Part shown: in pieces, positions 16,871 through 28,899 of the stretch
How the letters are laid out: each line of letters starts with the position of its first letter
Numbering within the stretch: the first letter of the stretch is position 1
Assembly: GCA_002162925.1 (NCBI GenBank)
Contig: MABC01000074.1
Span: forward strand, 28,517 to 92,516
Direction: 5' to 3'
Length of the DNA: 64,000 bases
From: Thalassotalea sp. 42_200_T64
GTDB lineage: Bacteria > Pseudomonadota > Gammaproteobacteria > Enterobacterales > Alteromonadaceae
Made by a program: the position numbers and the translations under genes
The notes under the pieces: model-generated
What the model was told of the DNA's origin: nothing
Databases searched by the model: none
The model's input: the letters and a program-made list of their open reading frames with translations, nothing else

Positions 16871-18490
16871 TCACGTTAATAGACATAGGGGGGGGGGGCT
16901 GATGACCTCTGCTATCTCGCCTATTTCTACTCTGTTTCTGCCGGCCTTTTTTGCTTTATAGAGGGCCTTGTCAGCGGCGTTAATTATCACGCTTGGATCG
17001 GTTTCTATTTCTGGTATGACACTGCATAGACCAATACTGATTGATAACCTATCAATCAGATCGGAATACTCATGTTTAATCTGTAAATCCTCAATAGCTT
17101 GTCGACAGCGATGTACGACAGGCTCTGCATTTGTGGTCTCTGGCAGAACCAGGGCAAATTCTTCTCCACCATAGCGTGCCAGAAAATCATTAGGGCGCTG
17201 TAATTGACTCTTAAGGCTTGTGGCAACCTTTTTTATGCATTCGTCACCTGCAGGGTGGCCATAGTTGTCGTTATATAATTTAAAATAATCAATATCAATG
17301 AGAGCAAAAGATATGGTTGATTGGTTGCGAATTGCCCGCTGCCATTCTTTGGCAAGATACTGATCCATGTACCTTCTATTGGCAACATCCGTTAAACCAT
17401 CGGTTTGAGACACTCTTTCAAGTTTTTTGTTGGCCTCGTTTAATTCGCGAGTTTTTTTGATAACCAGCCTATTTATCGTGGCTGAGCGATTTGCAATGAT
17501 GTAGATATAAATCGCGATAGCAAAGGACAAAATCGTAATAGACACAAAGATAAGCAGCGGTAACAGGCTCCTCCTGACAGAGATATAGGCAGTGGTAGGA
17601 GAAGCCAATAAACTCCAGCTTCGCCCCCAAATATCGGGCAGCATTTTCTTGTAACTAATTCTGTCGATGGCAGGCAAACCTTCCCTGGAACGCTGAATAT
17701 AAAGAGTACTTATATCGTTTTGTGAGGTTTCATCTACGAGCTTCATTTCTACCCCAAGAGGAGCTTGACTAAGCGCGGATCTCGAAAAAATATCACCAAT
17801 GCGAAACACGCCAAGAACAAAGCCTTTCAAACGATTTCTACGATTCAGTTCTGTGGTGGGGAGTCCGTCGTATACCGGGAGAAACGCAAGAAATCCTTTT
17901 TGCGCTGCTGTTTCTTGTACCAAGGTAATGCTGGAGGTTGCCTGAGGTATGCCTAAATCCCTTGATGTATGGAGAGCTCCTCGTCGGATAACATTAGATG
18001 CAAGATCAAACCCTAAAGCGAGCTCATTGCCGCTAAGTGGTTCAACATAATAAACCGGAAAATATTCTTCTCTCTTTTTGGCGCTCACCATGGCACCCTG
18101 TTCGCGTCGTTCGGTGAATTCGAAATCAGGAAACTCACGCTTTAGTGCCAATTCATATTGTTTTCTTTGCGAATGAGGCACATGAGGGATCCACTCAAGC
18201 GCCTGTATGCCTTTGTGTCGACTGAGGATCTTAGCCGCTTCATATTCAAATAGCTCTGGCTGTGGAACATCTTCTCTATTGAACAAGATAGCCAGCGATC
18301 TCAGTACCTCAAAATTTATCACTATCTCTCGATATAGTGAAGCCGCACGTTTATCTATATCGTTGCGAAACTCGACCGTTATCGCATTTTCTTCCTGTTC
18401 ATAAAAAAAACATCCCAACAACGCGGATACAGCAACGCCAGCAATAACAAGGAGTATTGGTATTGGCGTATAGTGAAATTTTCTGAACAT
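16871..18490 (-). CDS. CHASE-domain diguanylate cyclase (GGDEF)
   Basis: Protein of 539 residues. A membrane helix (about 10-28) is followed by a periplasmic CHASE-like sensor (about 60-280, with GIQALEWIPHVP), a second membrane helix (about 310-335), a short coiled coil (TRELNEANKKLERV) and a GGDEF domain. The active site reads GGEEF at 441-445. An RxxD inhibitory site (RPND, 432-435) lies five residues upstream, so it should make c-di-GMP and be product-inhibited. The last codons contain an 11-C run that could slip and alter the final residues. The gene sits alone between two identical 32-bp direct repeats, which suggests acquisition or recombination. Confidence 0.92.
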   Translation of the reverse strand: MFRKFHYTPIPILLVIAGVAVSALLGCFFYEQEENAITVEFRNDIDKRAASLYREIVINFEVLRSLAILFNREDVPQPELFEYEAAKILSRHKGIQALEWIPHVPHSQRKQYELALKREFPDFEFTERREQGAMVSAKKREEYFPVYYVEPLSGNELALGFDLASNVIRRGALHTSRDLGIPQATSSITLVQETAAQKGFLAFLPVYDGLPTTELNRRNRLKGFVLGVFRIGDIFSRSALSQAPLGVEMKLVDETSQNDISTLYIQRSREGLPAIDRISYKKMLPDIWGRSWSLLASPTTAYISVRRSLLPLLIFVSITILSFAIAIYIYIIANRSATINRLVIKKTRELNEANKKLERVSQTDGLTDVANRRYMDQYLAKEWQRAIRNQSTISFALIDIDYFKLYNDNYGHPAGDECIKKVATSLKSQLQRPNDFLARYGGEEFALVLPETTNAEPVVHRCRQAIEDLQIKHEYSDLIDRLSISIGLCSVIPEIETDPSVIINAADKALYKAKKAGRNRVEIGEIAEVISPPPLCLLT

Positions 18491-18828
18491 AAATGATTCT
18501 TCTTGTTGTCTACAGCTTTGTTGTGTTGCGGAATGAGAAGGCTAAGTAATAGTATCTAACTTCTCCAATAAGGTTTTAATTTCAACGGGTTAAATGTTAA
18601 TGCTTGAATACGATCACATCAATGTAAGTCATCAGCTCAGAAGCTCAGATCGCATTTACTGTAACAGTATTAGGATGAAGTGGATGCTATTTTTGTAACA
18701 GTATTGTAATAGTGTCGTTTGTTTATTTTGGCAAGGAAATTCAGACATAAAATAGGTTACAACATACATGCAACCTATTCTAAGGATAGTGTCTGTGTTT
18801 TGAAACTGAGTATTGTCAGGCACAATTT

Positions 18829-18860
18829 GTACTGCAACTCAGAGGAACGCGGTAAAAGCT
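18829..18860 (+). repeat. 32-bp direct repeat, right copy, flanking the diguanylate cyclase gene
   Basis: Identical over 32 bp to 16778-16809 and in the same orientation; identity stops abruptly on both sides. It lies in the 486-bp space (18491-18976) between the cyclase start and the end of the lipoprotein gene. Apart from this copy and the hairpin at 18897-18930, I see no gene in that space. Confidence 0.9.
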
Positions 18861-18896
18861 ACAGCCTAGAGCAGAAACCGGAAGTTGAAATGATCA

Positions 18897-18930
18897 ATAT
18901 TCAGCCTGTTTATTGAAACAAGCTGAATAT
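18897..18930. terminator. Terminator-like hairpin beyond the lipoprotein gene
   Basis: A 15-bp stem with one G-T position (ATATTCAGCCTGTTT paired with AAACAAGCTGAATAT) has a 4-nt loop. It is placed 47 bp after the stop of the minus-strand lipoprotein gene. No long T-tract is present, so termination strength is uncertain. Confidence 0.55.
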
Positions 18931-18976
18931 AATTTCAAGATATATTCAAACGTTATGAATATTAAATACTTCCTGA

Positions 18977-21858
18977 TTACTGATTATACCAGGCATCCCA
19001 GTCAAAATCGGCATCGACAGCATATACTTGAGTATACAACTCAGCACCAGCATGACTTTCGTCTTGATTATCACCATCTGATTCAGCCCATTCATAGAAT
19101 TCCCATAAAACAGTGGCTTTGAAGATGGTTTTACCGTTGAACGTTGTTTGCTCTTTTATCCTCATTAAATCTCGTCCAAGAATAGGGCCACCTTGAGTTG
19201 CTGAATAGGCAAATTCAACAATACTGTCAGCAAGGTATGACACCACACCGTAGTAGGTTTCATCATCTACAGTCCCTGAGATCTCATCAACACCATAGCT
19301 GGTTAGTACAAAGTTATCAGCGCTAGCATCAAACGTAATGTGTTCATCATCAAGATAATAGGTGATACCGGCTAAATCGGCTTTAACCACATCAGGTAAA
19401 GTGAATTGCGTTGCACAATCGGCGATGGCGGCTTTAAAATCATTGGTAGAGTAAAATACCGTCGGCTTATCTGTGGCATCGTTCCAAGGTGATTCGGTAT
19501 CACAGCTGACATTAGAGGCTGGGATTTCAACAAACGATTGACGATAATCGGTTGAATGGAATTGGCCTGTTGTCGGCGCTATCGAATAAACACGTACTAA
19601 CAGGGTAAAATTATTTTGATCAAAGTTTGGATCATTGAGCAAAGTTTCTGCAAATATCGATGAGTTGATCACAGTACTTGTCTGCTCAGCTGAGATTGAT
19701 TCGTCCTCAACATCATAATGATTGCCTTGATTGTCATCAATTATCACTAATATGGTGTCAATTGTGGTTCCCGGTTGTAAGGTCCAGGCAACCGTTAAAT
19801 CCTGATCCAGGGTAAAGTTAGCCAACGCGGATATCGACTCTGCGGTTAAAGCCGGATATAAGCCGGAAGTCGCCGGTGTGAAAAGTAAGGTTTTTTCGAA
19901 ACTTGCCACTTCAGTAGCAACTCTCACCATAGGTTGTGGAGGTTGTGAAATATCTAGCTGTCCGGTATACAATTGATACCTAATGATGTCGCCGACAACA
20001 AAAATGCTCGGGTCGACTTCACCCTCGCTATTGCCGAAACTAGCATAATCACCCTGATAGTTTTGTTCTGACTGGTTATAAACAGAAAGTTCGCCCGGGC
20101 CGTTATATTCAGCGTTCCCTAAATAGACAATATCTTTAACGGTTACAGCATCACTACCATCAATAATGCTCATGGTTGCCGAAGCGATTGGCGCACCATT
20201 CGTACCATTATTGGCAAAGTCATTATCATAAAATGAGACATTTAAACCACAGCCAAAGGTATTTTCGTCGGTGCCATCATTGTCATTACAATGGAAGGTT
20301 AGGGTGTCGGCTTCAAAAAACAATTGATTACCTAACAGCTGCCAGCCGAGTTCGCTGTCTTTGTTAACCTGCCAGGTTTCAGATTCTGCTTCAATCACAC
20401 CATTAAATTCAACGTTAAAGTCAACTATCGCAGTGCCTAAATCGGAATCAATATCGCGAATTGACACACTGAGAAAATTAATACCGATCACACTCGGATC
20501 TGTGGTGATATCGGTTAAGAATTGATTTTTGGCTTGATCATCATGAAGAAATTCACTAGCAAAAAGACTGTCTATACTCGCCGCTGTCGGCAGACCCGCT
20601 GCAAATTTTTCAGCAAAAACATCAAACAAGGATGCTATCGCTTGTATATCGGTCACCGTTGCAATTACCTCTGCGTCAACAATAATAATGGCCGTATCGT
20701 TATCATCGGTATCGGTAACGTTATCCTCAATACTCGAGCCATTGATTAAATTGGTGATGGTGGCAACGTTCGTAACCGCATCGGTTTCAATGTCAATAAT
20801 ATCTAGCGCGGCGTCTAAACCTGAGTGATCAGCGCTGAAACTGGAATTTATGAGATTAATCGCAGCATCTAAACCGAGAGCATCAAACACATCCTGTAAT
20901 TTTTCTTGCAGAGCCGTTTCTTGTGCTGCTACCTCTGCGCTGTCTAGGGCAGCAGGCGCATTGTCGTCAAAGTAGCTTTTTGCAACTTGTTGAGCGGCGT
21001 TAGAAATAATGAGGTCGGTAAAAGGGGTGATATTCACATCCCTATCCATAGGGGTTTCTTCAACGTACGAATGCAGCTTGTATAACTTACCGCCCACGGT
21101 GCCTTCTGCTCTTAACCTAAATGGAGCCGTTAAGCCGGTAACATCGACATTATAGGTACCGTCAGCCTCAATTAATTCAGAGCGGGTTTCGCCTAAAGAA
21201 TCTTTGATTGTGACAGTTCCTATGATAGGAGCTCCGGCAGCGGCCGTACCGGTAAGAACAGGAGCTATTACGTTAACCGTTCTGGTTGAACTCGTAGCAG
21301 CATTACCTGCGGCATCAGTTGTGTTATAGGTAATGGTATAGCTGCCAATCGTCGCAGTATCAACAGTTCCTGAGGCGGTAACGGTTACGGTATCGTCGAC
21401 ATCATCGGTTGCAGTAGCACCGGCTCCGTATAGGTATCATTAACAAAGACGTTAACTTCTGCTCCCCCTGTTAGGCTAATAACCGGCGCTACCATATCCG
21501 CAACCGTAACCGTTCTGGTCATGGTGGTTGAGTTACCCGCCGCATCCGTGGCGGTATAAGTAATGGTGTAGCTGCCAATTGCGGCTGTATCCACAGAGCC
21601 GGTAGTAGTAACCGTTACCGTTCCATCGACGTCATCTGTCGCCGTCGCGCCGGCATCGGTATATGCTTCGTTATCGCCAAGGGTAACGGCACTGTCGCCT
21701 TGTAAAGTAATTATCGGTGCGGCTGTATCTGGATCGTTATCACTGCCACCGCCACCGCTATCTCCCCCACAAGCAGTTAGTACCAAGCTTGCAGTTAAGA
21801 GATAAGGCAAAAGAGAAAATGATGTTTTTGTTGAAGAGGGGGAGACAATAGTGTTCAT
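18977..21858 (-). pseudogene. DUF5011 (Ig-like) repeat lipoprotein broken by one frameshift
   Basis: A lipoprotein signal starts at ATG 21858 (lipobox LTACGG) and leads into two Ig-like DUF5011 repeats. The first is APIITLQGDSAVTLG...GSYTITYTATDAAGN. In the second repeat, near 21424, one base is missing (a GAx codon before GCCGGT). That frame ends at 21385, while the correct frame continues to the stop at 18977. With the base restored the protein would have about 960 residues: signal, two Ig-like domains, a carboxypeptidase-regulatory-like domain, then a large acidic surface region. Open parts are 21385-21858 and 18977-21097. It may be a real pseudogene or a single sequencing error. Confidence 0.75.
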
Positions 21859-22159
21859 TATTATTACTTCCTATGTTATTTTTTTCTTTTACTAAACTAA
21901 GCATAGAATGTATGTAAGTCAAAGGGGCTGTCTGTTAAATCAGCACATTACGGATGAAAAATAATCATGTGTATTTACCTCGATGAGATCATTGTGGCGG
22001 TTTTCCCTTAGATTAACGAAATCGTCACTTTTGAGAAATTATGAAAACGTATTGCTCATCAACGGAAAAACCCGGAAGTTAGCAGAACGAACCATTAAGC
22101 AGAATTTCGGCTAAGGCAACTTAGCAGCACTATACGAACACTAATCGTTAATGTCTAAG
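21859..22159. other. Intergenic region without a recognisable gene
   Basis: About 300 bp lie between the start of the lipoprotein gene and the end of the GalR-like gene. I see no open frame with family similarity, no tandem repeat and no convincing hairpin. Confidence 0.5.
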
Positions 22160-23173
22160 TTATTTCTGGGTATTTAGACTGGTGGATTCCCGCTTTACCA
22201 GTCTTGGAATGTGCTTTAAGTGCTCATCTTCGTTTATTGTAGGAGTTTTATTGGCCAATTGATGCGCTAAATTTGCTGCCTGTCTTGCCATTTCTTCAAT
22301 GGGGTAGTTGAGAGTGGTAAGTTTGGGTCTGGAATAGCGCGATAGCAACACATCATCAAAGCCAATGACTGAAATATCAGTCGGTACTCGATAGCCATTA
22401 TCTTCAAGGGTCGAGATGGCACCGATGGCCATCGCATCATTATAAACAAATAAGGCGGAAAACTTTTTACCGGAAGCTAACAACTTTTGCGTGGTAATTT
22501 CACCACCTTGTAGGTTCGGCTCGCCATATTCAATCAAAGTAGGTTCAATTTCAAAGTCTGCTGCATTTAATTCATTTTCAAATCCTTGCAGTCGTAGGCT
22601 GGGATCATCGATTTTGTATTTACTGGAAATACAGGCAAAGTTTTGATGTTTTAGCGCCAGCAAATGTCGCGCCGCTATCTTGCCACCTTCTAAGTTATCT
22701 AACCACACACAGCGATGGGCAATTTGCTTAATGTATCTATCAATAAGTACCAAACCCGGCACTTTATTGGTTAACGCGATCAGTTCATCGTCAGACAGTT
22801 TTTTACTGTGGATCACCATTACATCACAGCGTTGCTCAATCAGTAAGTTAATCGCTTGTCGCTCAGTTTCAGCACTGACTTGGCCGGTACTTAATAGCAA
22901 TTGCATATTTTGCAGACGAGCAACTTGCTCGACGCCATTGGCCAGTGAAGCAAAAAATGGATCGGTCAAATCTGGAATAACCACCCCCATGGTCGTGCTC
23001 TTTTGCATCACCAAAGCACGGGCATTGGCATTCGGCGTGTAGGCCAAGTCATTCATGACTTTGGTCACTTTGTCGATGGTCTTTTTACTGACTTTCGGAC
23101 CTTTGTTTACAACGCGTGACACCGAGGCGACTGAAACACCGGCGACACGAGCGACATCTTTAATGGTTGCCAT
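22160..23173 (-). CDS. LacI-family transcriptional repressor, GalR-like
   Basis: Protein of 337 residues. The LacI-type helix-turn-helix is at the N-terminus (TIKDVARVAGVSVASVSRVV), followed by a hinge region (NANARALV) and a periplasmic-binding-protein-like sensor domain (TTMGVVIPDLTDPFFA, SVIGFDDV). It is divergent from the gal pseudogene operon, and a perfect 20-bp palindrome lies directly between them, so it most likely repressed galT-galK-sglT-galM and itself. The gene is intact although all its presumed targets are broken. The inducer was probably galactose, by analogy with GalR; other sugars are possible. Confidence 0.9.
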   Translation of the reverse strand: MATIKDVARVAGVSVASVSRVVNKGPKVSKKTIDKVTKVMNDLAYTPNANARALVMQKSTTMGVVIPDLTDPFFASLANGVEQVARLQNMQLLLSTGQVSAETERQAINLLIEQRCDVMVIHSKKLSDDELIALTNKVPGLVLIDRYIKQIAHRCVWLDNLEGGKIAARHLLALKHQNFACISSKYKIDDPSLRLQGFENELNAADFEIEPTLIEYGEPNLQGGEITTQKLLASGKKFSALFVYNDAMAIGAISTLEDNGYRVPTDISVIGFDDVLLSRYSRPKLTTLNYPIEEMARQAANLAHQLANKTPTINEDEHLKHIPRLVKRESTSLNTQK

Positions 23174-23193
23174 AAGGGTAAACGTTTACCCTT
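23174..23193. promoter_or_regulatory. GalR/LacI-type operator palindrome
   Basis: AAGGGTAAACGTTTACCCTT is a perfect 20-bp palindrome with the central CG typical of LacI-family operators. It abuts the start codon of the repressor gene and lies 34 bp before the galT start, so one site could control both directions. Confidence 0.88.
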
Positions 23194-23217
23194 TGTTGAG
23201 TGATTTACTAAAGATAG

Positions 23218-24289
<1,072 letters not shown>

Positions 24290-24290
<1 letters not shown>

Positions 24291-25506
24291 TGACTCAGCT
24301 AAGCCTAAAACAAAAAAGCCCAGAACAACTAGGCCCAGTTCAACAAGGCCCAGTTCAACAAGGCTTAGAGCAACAAGAACTTGTCCAAACCTTATTTGCC
24401 CAACAATTTGCAAGCGCTGCGGAATTAGTTTGTCATGCCCCTGGCCGAGTGAATTTAATTGGCGATCATACCGATTATAATGATGGCTTCGTATTTCCTG
24501 CGGCGATCAACTATGGCACTACCATTGCCGCATCAAAGCGCGAAGACGCAGTGGTAAACGTGTACGCTCATGATTGCGACCAACAAAGCACTGAATTTAA
24601 CTTGAGTGAAGTATCGTTTGATTCACAAATGATGTGGAGTAATTATGTCAAAGGCACATTGATGGCATTAATGAAAACCTATCCTGAGATCAAAGGGGCC
24701 AACCTTGTAGTCACCGGAAACGTGACACAGGGCGCAGGCTTAAGCTCTCGGCCAGTTTTGAAATTGCCATTTTGAAAACCTTTGCTGAGCTTTATCAATT
24801 AGATCTCGATGGCATCAAGGCCGCTCTCATGGGACAGCAAGCCGAAAATGACTTTGTTGGTTGTAATTGTGGCATCATGGATCAATTGATTTCCGCCATG
24901 GGCCAGAAAAATCACGCGATGTTATTGGATTGCAAAGATTTGACCTTTGAAGATGCGCCTATTCCTGATGATTTGACCTTGTTCATCGTCAATTCAAATG
25001 TAAAACGCTGTCTGGTTGATAGTGAATACAATTTAAGACGCGAGCAATGTGAGCAAGTTGCCAAGCACTTTGGTAAATCTGCTCTGCGAGACGTTAGCAT
25101 AGAGCAGCTTAACGCTGCTAAAGAGCAACTTGAGCCGGTATTGTTCAGGCGTGCCCGACATGTAATTAGTGAGAATGCTCGGGCGGTTGCTACGTTAGCG
25201 GCACTGAAAAATAACGATATTGCCAGCATTAGTGTGGCGATGAAGGAGTCTCATAATTCTTTGCGTGATGACTTTGAAGTGACGACGAAAGAAATGGATG
25301 GCCTGGTCGAGATCATCGATGGGGTTATCGGCACTGCCGGCGGCGTGCGCATGACAGGTGGCGGTTTTGGCGGTTGTATCGTTGCCTTAGTGCCAACCGT
25401 TATGGTGACAGAATTAACGGATGTGGTTAACCGCGACTATCCAAAATAATTTGGTTTAGAGCCAAGCATTTATCTTTGTACCGCCACACAAGGCGCATTT
25501 AGATAG
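24290..25506 (+). pseudogene. galK: Galactokinase, disrupted by frameshift and nonsense codon
   Basis: Galactokinase signatures are present: CHAPGRVNLIGDHTDYNDGF at the start, NCGIMDQLIS, and GGVRMTGGGFGGCIVAL near the end. One base is missing in the GHMP-kinase motif GAGLSSSAS near 24750 (TCT CGG instead of TCT TCG), splitting the gene into 24290-24775 and 24772-25449. A second lesion is an in-frame TAA at 25447-25449 where a Lys codon is expected. The family C-terminus (FGLEPSIYLCTATQGAF) continues to TAG 25504-25506. The N-terminus carries an unusual run of QGPVQQGPVQQGLEQQ-like repeats. It overlaps galT at TAATG. Confidence 0.9.
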
Positions 25507-25615
25507 ACAATAAAACCTGAATGAAACAAACAACTAGCCAAAATGAACAACTGGCTAAAATGAACCATTAGCTAATATAAAAAAAATATAACTAAAACGA
25601 AAAGGTGAACAAGTT

Positions 25616-27161
25616 ATGGAACTTGCAAACAAATTGGGGACGATAGACCGCACTATTTTTATTGTCTACGTTATCGCGCTATTGTGCCTGGCCTTGTGGA
25701 TTTCTCGTAATGAGAAAAAAGAAGGAGCGAATACCGAAGATTATTTCTTAGCCGGTAAAGCATTGCCATGGTGGGCTATCGGTGCATCATTAATCGCCGC
25801 CAATATTTCAGCTGAACAAATTATCGGCATGTCCGGCTCGGGTTATGCCATTGGTTTAGCGATTGCCTCATATGAGTGGATGGCGGCGATTACCTTGATC
25901 GTAGTCGGTAAATATATGTTGCCTATTTTCCTGGAAAATAAAATTGTACCATGCCACAATATCTTGAGCAGCGCTTTGATAGCAAAGTAAAAACTACTCT
26001 GGCAATTTTTTGGCTAGCGGTATACACCTTTGTTAACTTAACGGCAGTGTTATGGTTAGGTGGCTTAGCCATTGAAACCGTTGCCGGCGTAGACTGGATG
26101 TTTGGCATGATATTCTTAGCCGTGTTCTCTATAGCCTACTCGTTATACGGTAGCCTGAAAGCCGTTGCCTATACCGACATATTCCATCCAAGTAGTGTTA
26201 TAAGTGTTTGGCGGCCTGTTCTTAAGTTATTTAGCCTTAGATGCGGTTTCTGATGGTCAAGGCGTATTGGCCGGCTTTGGCGTGCTTACCGATAAAATGC
26301 CTGAGCATTTTGACATGATCTTAAGCCCTGAAAATGACCATTATATGAGCCTGACAGGCATTTCTGTGCTAATTGGCGGCATGTGGATCATGAACTTCAG
26401 CTATTGGGGATTCAACCAGTATATTATTCAACGCGCACTGGCGGCGAAAGATATTAAAGAAGCACAAAAAGGTATCGCCTTCGCAGCCTATCTTAAACTG
26501 TTAATGCCAGTGATTGTAGTGTTACCGGGTATTGCTGCCGTGGTGTTATATCCTACCTTAACCACTCCTGATCAAGCCTATCCGTCAATGATGGCATCAA
26601 TGCCCGTTGGCATTAAAGGGCTAGTTTTTGCCGCATTGGTTGCTGCCATCGTGTCGTCGCTGGCGTCGATGACCAACAGTATTTCAACCATCTTTACCAT
26701 GGATATTTATACCCGCTTTAAGCCGAATCAAAGCCAACGCACACTATGTGCATATTGGCCGTATTGCCGCGTTAATCTCGCTATGAATCGCCTTACTCGT
26801 GGCAGAGCCATTACTGGGCAAGTTTGATCAAGCATTCCAATACATCCAGGAATTTACCGGTTTCTTTACCCCAGGCATCGTGGTGATATTTATGATGGGC
26901 ATGTTCTGGAAACGCGCTACGTCAATGGGCGCTTTTTCGGCCGCATTTGGCTCGGCAGCATTCTCTTTCCTCTTTATGAAATTCTGGCCTGAATTACCAT
27001 TTATGGACCGAGTTGGCTTAGTGTTCTTACTGTGTTTGACGCTTTGTTACATCGTCTCTATGCTGGGTAAACCAAATACTGAAGATAGCAGTGTGTCTTT
27101 AGAGAAAGTGAGCTTTGCTACCAACAAGTCATTTCTATATCCGTTATTGGCAAATCGATAA
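25616..27161 (+). pseudogene. Sodium/galactose(glucose) symporter, SSS family, multiply disrupted
   Basis: Restored reading gives an SSS-family symporter with many membrane helices (AGKALPWWAIGASLIAANISAEQ; GMSGSGYAIGLA; NFSYWGFNQYIIQRALAAK), like SglT. Lesions are a one-base loss near 25955, a frame change near 26180 with an in-frame TAA (LL-VFGG) at about 26200, a frame change near 26735 and an in-frame TGA near 26776. Open fragments are 25616-25990, 25951-26253, 26204-26827 and 26799-27161. The C-terminal end runs directly into the middle of galM, so the last helix and the intergenic space are deleted. The transporter cannot be functional as read. Confidence 0.88.
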
Positions 27162-27802
27162 GCAGTCTCAATCTGCGGTTACGCTATCACTTGTTTCAAT
27201 CGATGGTGAGCAAGGTTTTCCCGGCACGTTAACGTTCTCAGTCTGTTACCAATTAAGTGCAGATAATAAGCCCAGCATCCAGTACTTGGCCAATACCGAT
27301 TTGGCCACGCCAGTCAATTTACCCAACCATGCTTATTTTACCTGGGGGAGGATGACCGTCAGGCTTTATCCTTACAAATGATGTCGTCGGCCTATGTGGA
27401 AAGCGATGGCGACAATATTCCAACGGGTAACATTGTAGCGGTGAAAGACACAGATTATGATTTTAACCAGCCCACAACTATCGGCCAGCGACAAAGCAAT
27501 ACAGAGGATAAATCACTGCTAGAGAAAAAGGTTTTGATCATTGTTTCGTGCTCGATAAATCTGCCATAGAGCAACCAAAAGCGATTTTAACCTCATTTAA
27601 GAATCAGGTGAAGTTGTCAGTTTATACCGAACAACCGGCGATCCAGCTATACACAGGTTTCTATTTAGCCGAGCAATTTCAACCCTATCAAGGCCTGTGC
27701 CTGGAGGCACAAAATTATCCGAATGCGGTGAATCATAAGCACTTTCCCAACAGTGTGTTACAAAAAATTAACATTCGAGAAAGCGATAGCTATCCCCCCT
27801 AG
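27118..27802 (+). pseudogene. galM: Aldose 1-epimerase (mutarotase) remnant, N-terminus deleted
   Basis: Fragments in three frames add up to the C-terminal two-thirds of GalM: YWQIDKQ, DGEQGFPGTLTFSV, TPVNLPNHAYF (catalytic His region), IPTGNIVAV, then LQLYTG-like IQLYTGFYL and CLEAQNYPNAVNH (catalytic Glu region). About the first 115 residues are missing, joined by deletion to the symporter 3' end near 27130. At least two further frame changes lie near 27345 and 27530. It is the last member of the decayed gal operon; nothing recognisable follows until 28003. Confidence 0.82.
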
Positions 27803-27843
27803 GATTTCACTATACTGATTCAACCTTCAACAATTACCCTGAT

Positions 27844-27863
27844 GTGATACAAAGTGATACAAA
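27844..27863. promoter_or_regulatory. Tandem decamer GTGATACAAA x2, candidate response-regulator site
   Basis: Two adjacent perfect copies of GTGATACAAA lie about 140 bp upstream of the MipA/OmpV start. OmpR-type regulators bind direct repeats of about 10-11 bp, and such a regulator is encoded in this locus. The link is inference. Confidence 0.45.
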
Positions 27864-28002
27864 TAGACAAGCAGTGGTACGACTTTATTTTCATAGCTTA
27901 GTTATTATTTATTCATCGCAGCAAGCTTTAACAAAAACTAAAACAAAAGCTTTAACAACAGCGTAAATAAAACTTACTATAAAAATATACATAAGGATAT
28001 CT

Positions 28003-28887
28003 ATGAAAATGTCAATTAATCAATGTCTTGTAAATCTTCTCTGTGGCACAGCGCTACTCAGTGCCACGCCACTTTTAGCCATCACCGATGACAATGGTTC
28101 GGATAGCAACAGTAACGCTGTCATCGCAACCGAAACCGAGTCGCCCAGTGGTGGTTACCTTAAAATCGGTTACGGTTATAAATCGGAAGTAGGGCCTTAC
28201 GAAGATGAAGTTCAAGGCGGTTCACTGTTTGTCAGTGGTTTTCACCAGTTGGAAAGTGGTTTTTTTATCGAAGCGTCCTATGGTGCGAATGAGTTGGAGC
28301 AGGGGCTCAACCTAGGCTACAACTTCTACAATAGCGAGCATTGGAACTTTGATATTCTCACGGTAGAGGCGCACGGCGATATTGAATATCATATAGTCAA
28401 TGATGTGACTTCTATAAAAGATAAAAAAGACAACTCTGGAATGCTCGGCTTTCGCACCACGGGTATCTCCGAGCAAACAATAGTGCAATTTACCATCGCG
28501 CCTTACTCCTTTAATGATGAATATGACGACGGCGTTTATGCCTCAATGTGGGCGGCTCAAACCTGGCAAATTAAAAACTGGGAGCTGTATGCATCGGCGG
28601 GTATTGAATATCGTTCTGAGAATATTCTCGATTATTATTACTCTACCTCGGAAGAGTTGGAGGATTTTGGCTTTCCACATTACGAAGCGGATGATGGCTA
28701 TAATGTGATTGGCCAGGTAGGCGCCAGTTACCCAGTCAGCGAGAATGTATTATTTGAAACCTATTTCCGATATACCGATATTGCTGACAGCATTAGTGAT
28801 AGCCCTATTATGCAACTTGCTGCCCAACAGCCCGGCCGTGATGACAATATCACCGAGTTTGGTCTTTTGTTTAGTTACGTTTTTTAA
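28003..28887 (+). CDS. MipA/OmpV-family outer-membrane protein
   Basis: Protein of 294 residues. A signal peptide (to about residue 26, ending LLA) is followed by an acidic linker and a beta-barrel with family features such as LGYNFYNSEHWNFD and AGIEYRSENILDYYYS, ending in a C-terminal Phe (LLFSYVF). MipA/OmpV proteins are outer-membrane barrels linked to murein complexes or small-molecule passage. It is the first gene of a run with a DUF3019 protein and a two-component pair, an arrangement seen in other Alteromonadales. An AAGGA ribosome site precedes the ATG. Confidence 0.82.
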   Translation: MKMSINQCLVNLLCGTALLSATPLLAITDDNGSDSNSNAVIATETESPSGGYLKIGYGYKSEVGPYEDEVQGGSLFVSGFHQLESGFFIEASYGANELEQGLNLGYNFYNSEHWNFDILTVEAHGDIEYHIVNDVTSIKDKKDNSGMLGFRTTGISEQTIVQFTIAPYSFNDEYDDGVYASMWAAQTWQIKNWELYASAGIEYRSENILDYYYSTSEELEDFGFPHYEADDGYNVIGQVGASYPVSENVLFETYFRYTDIADSISDSPIMQLAAQQPGRDDNITEFGLLFSYVF

Positions 28888-28899
28888 TGGGAGCATTCG

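Noticed and set aside
18719..18916. Small 65-residue open frame behind the diguanylate cyclase
   Set aside because: It overlaps the 32-bp direct repeat and the hairpin, has no ribosome site and resembles no family.
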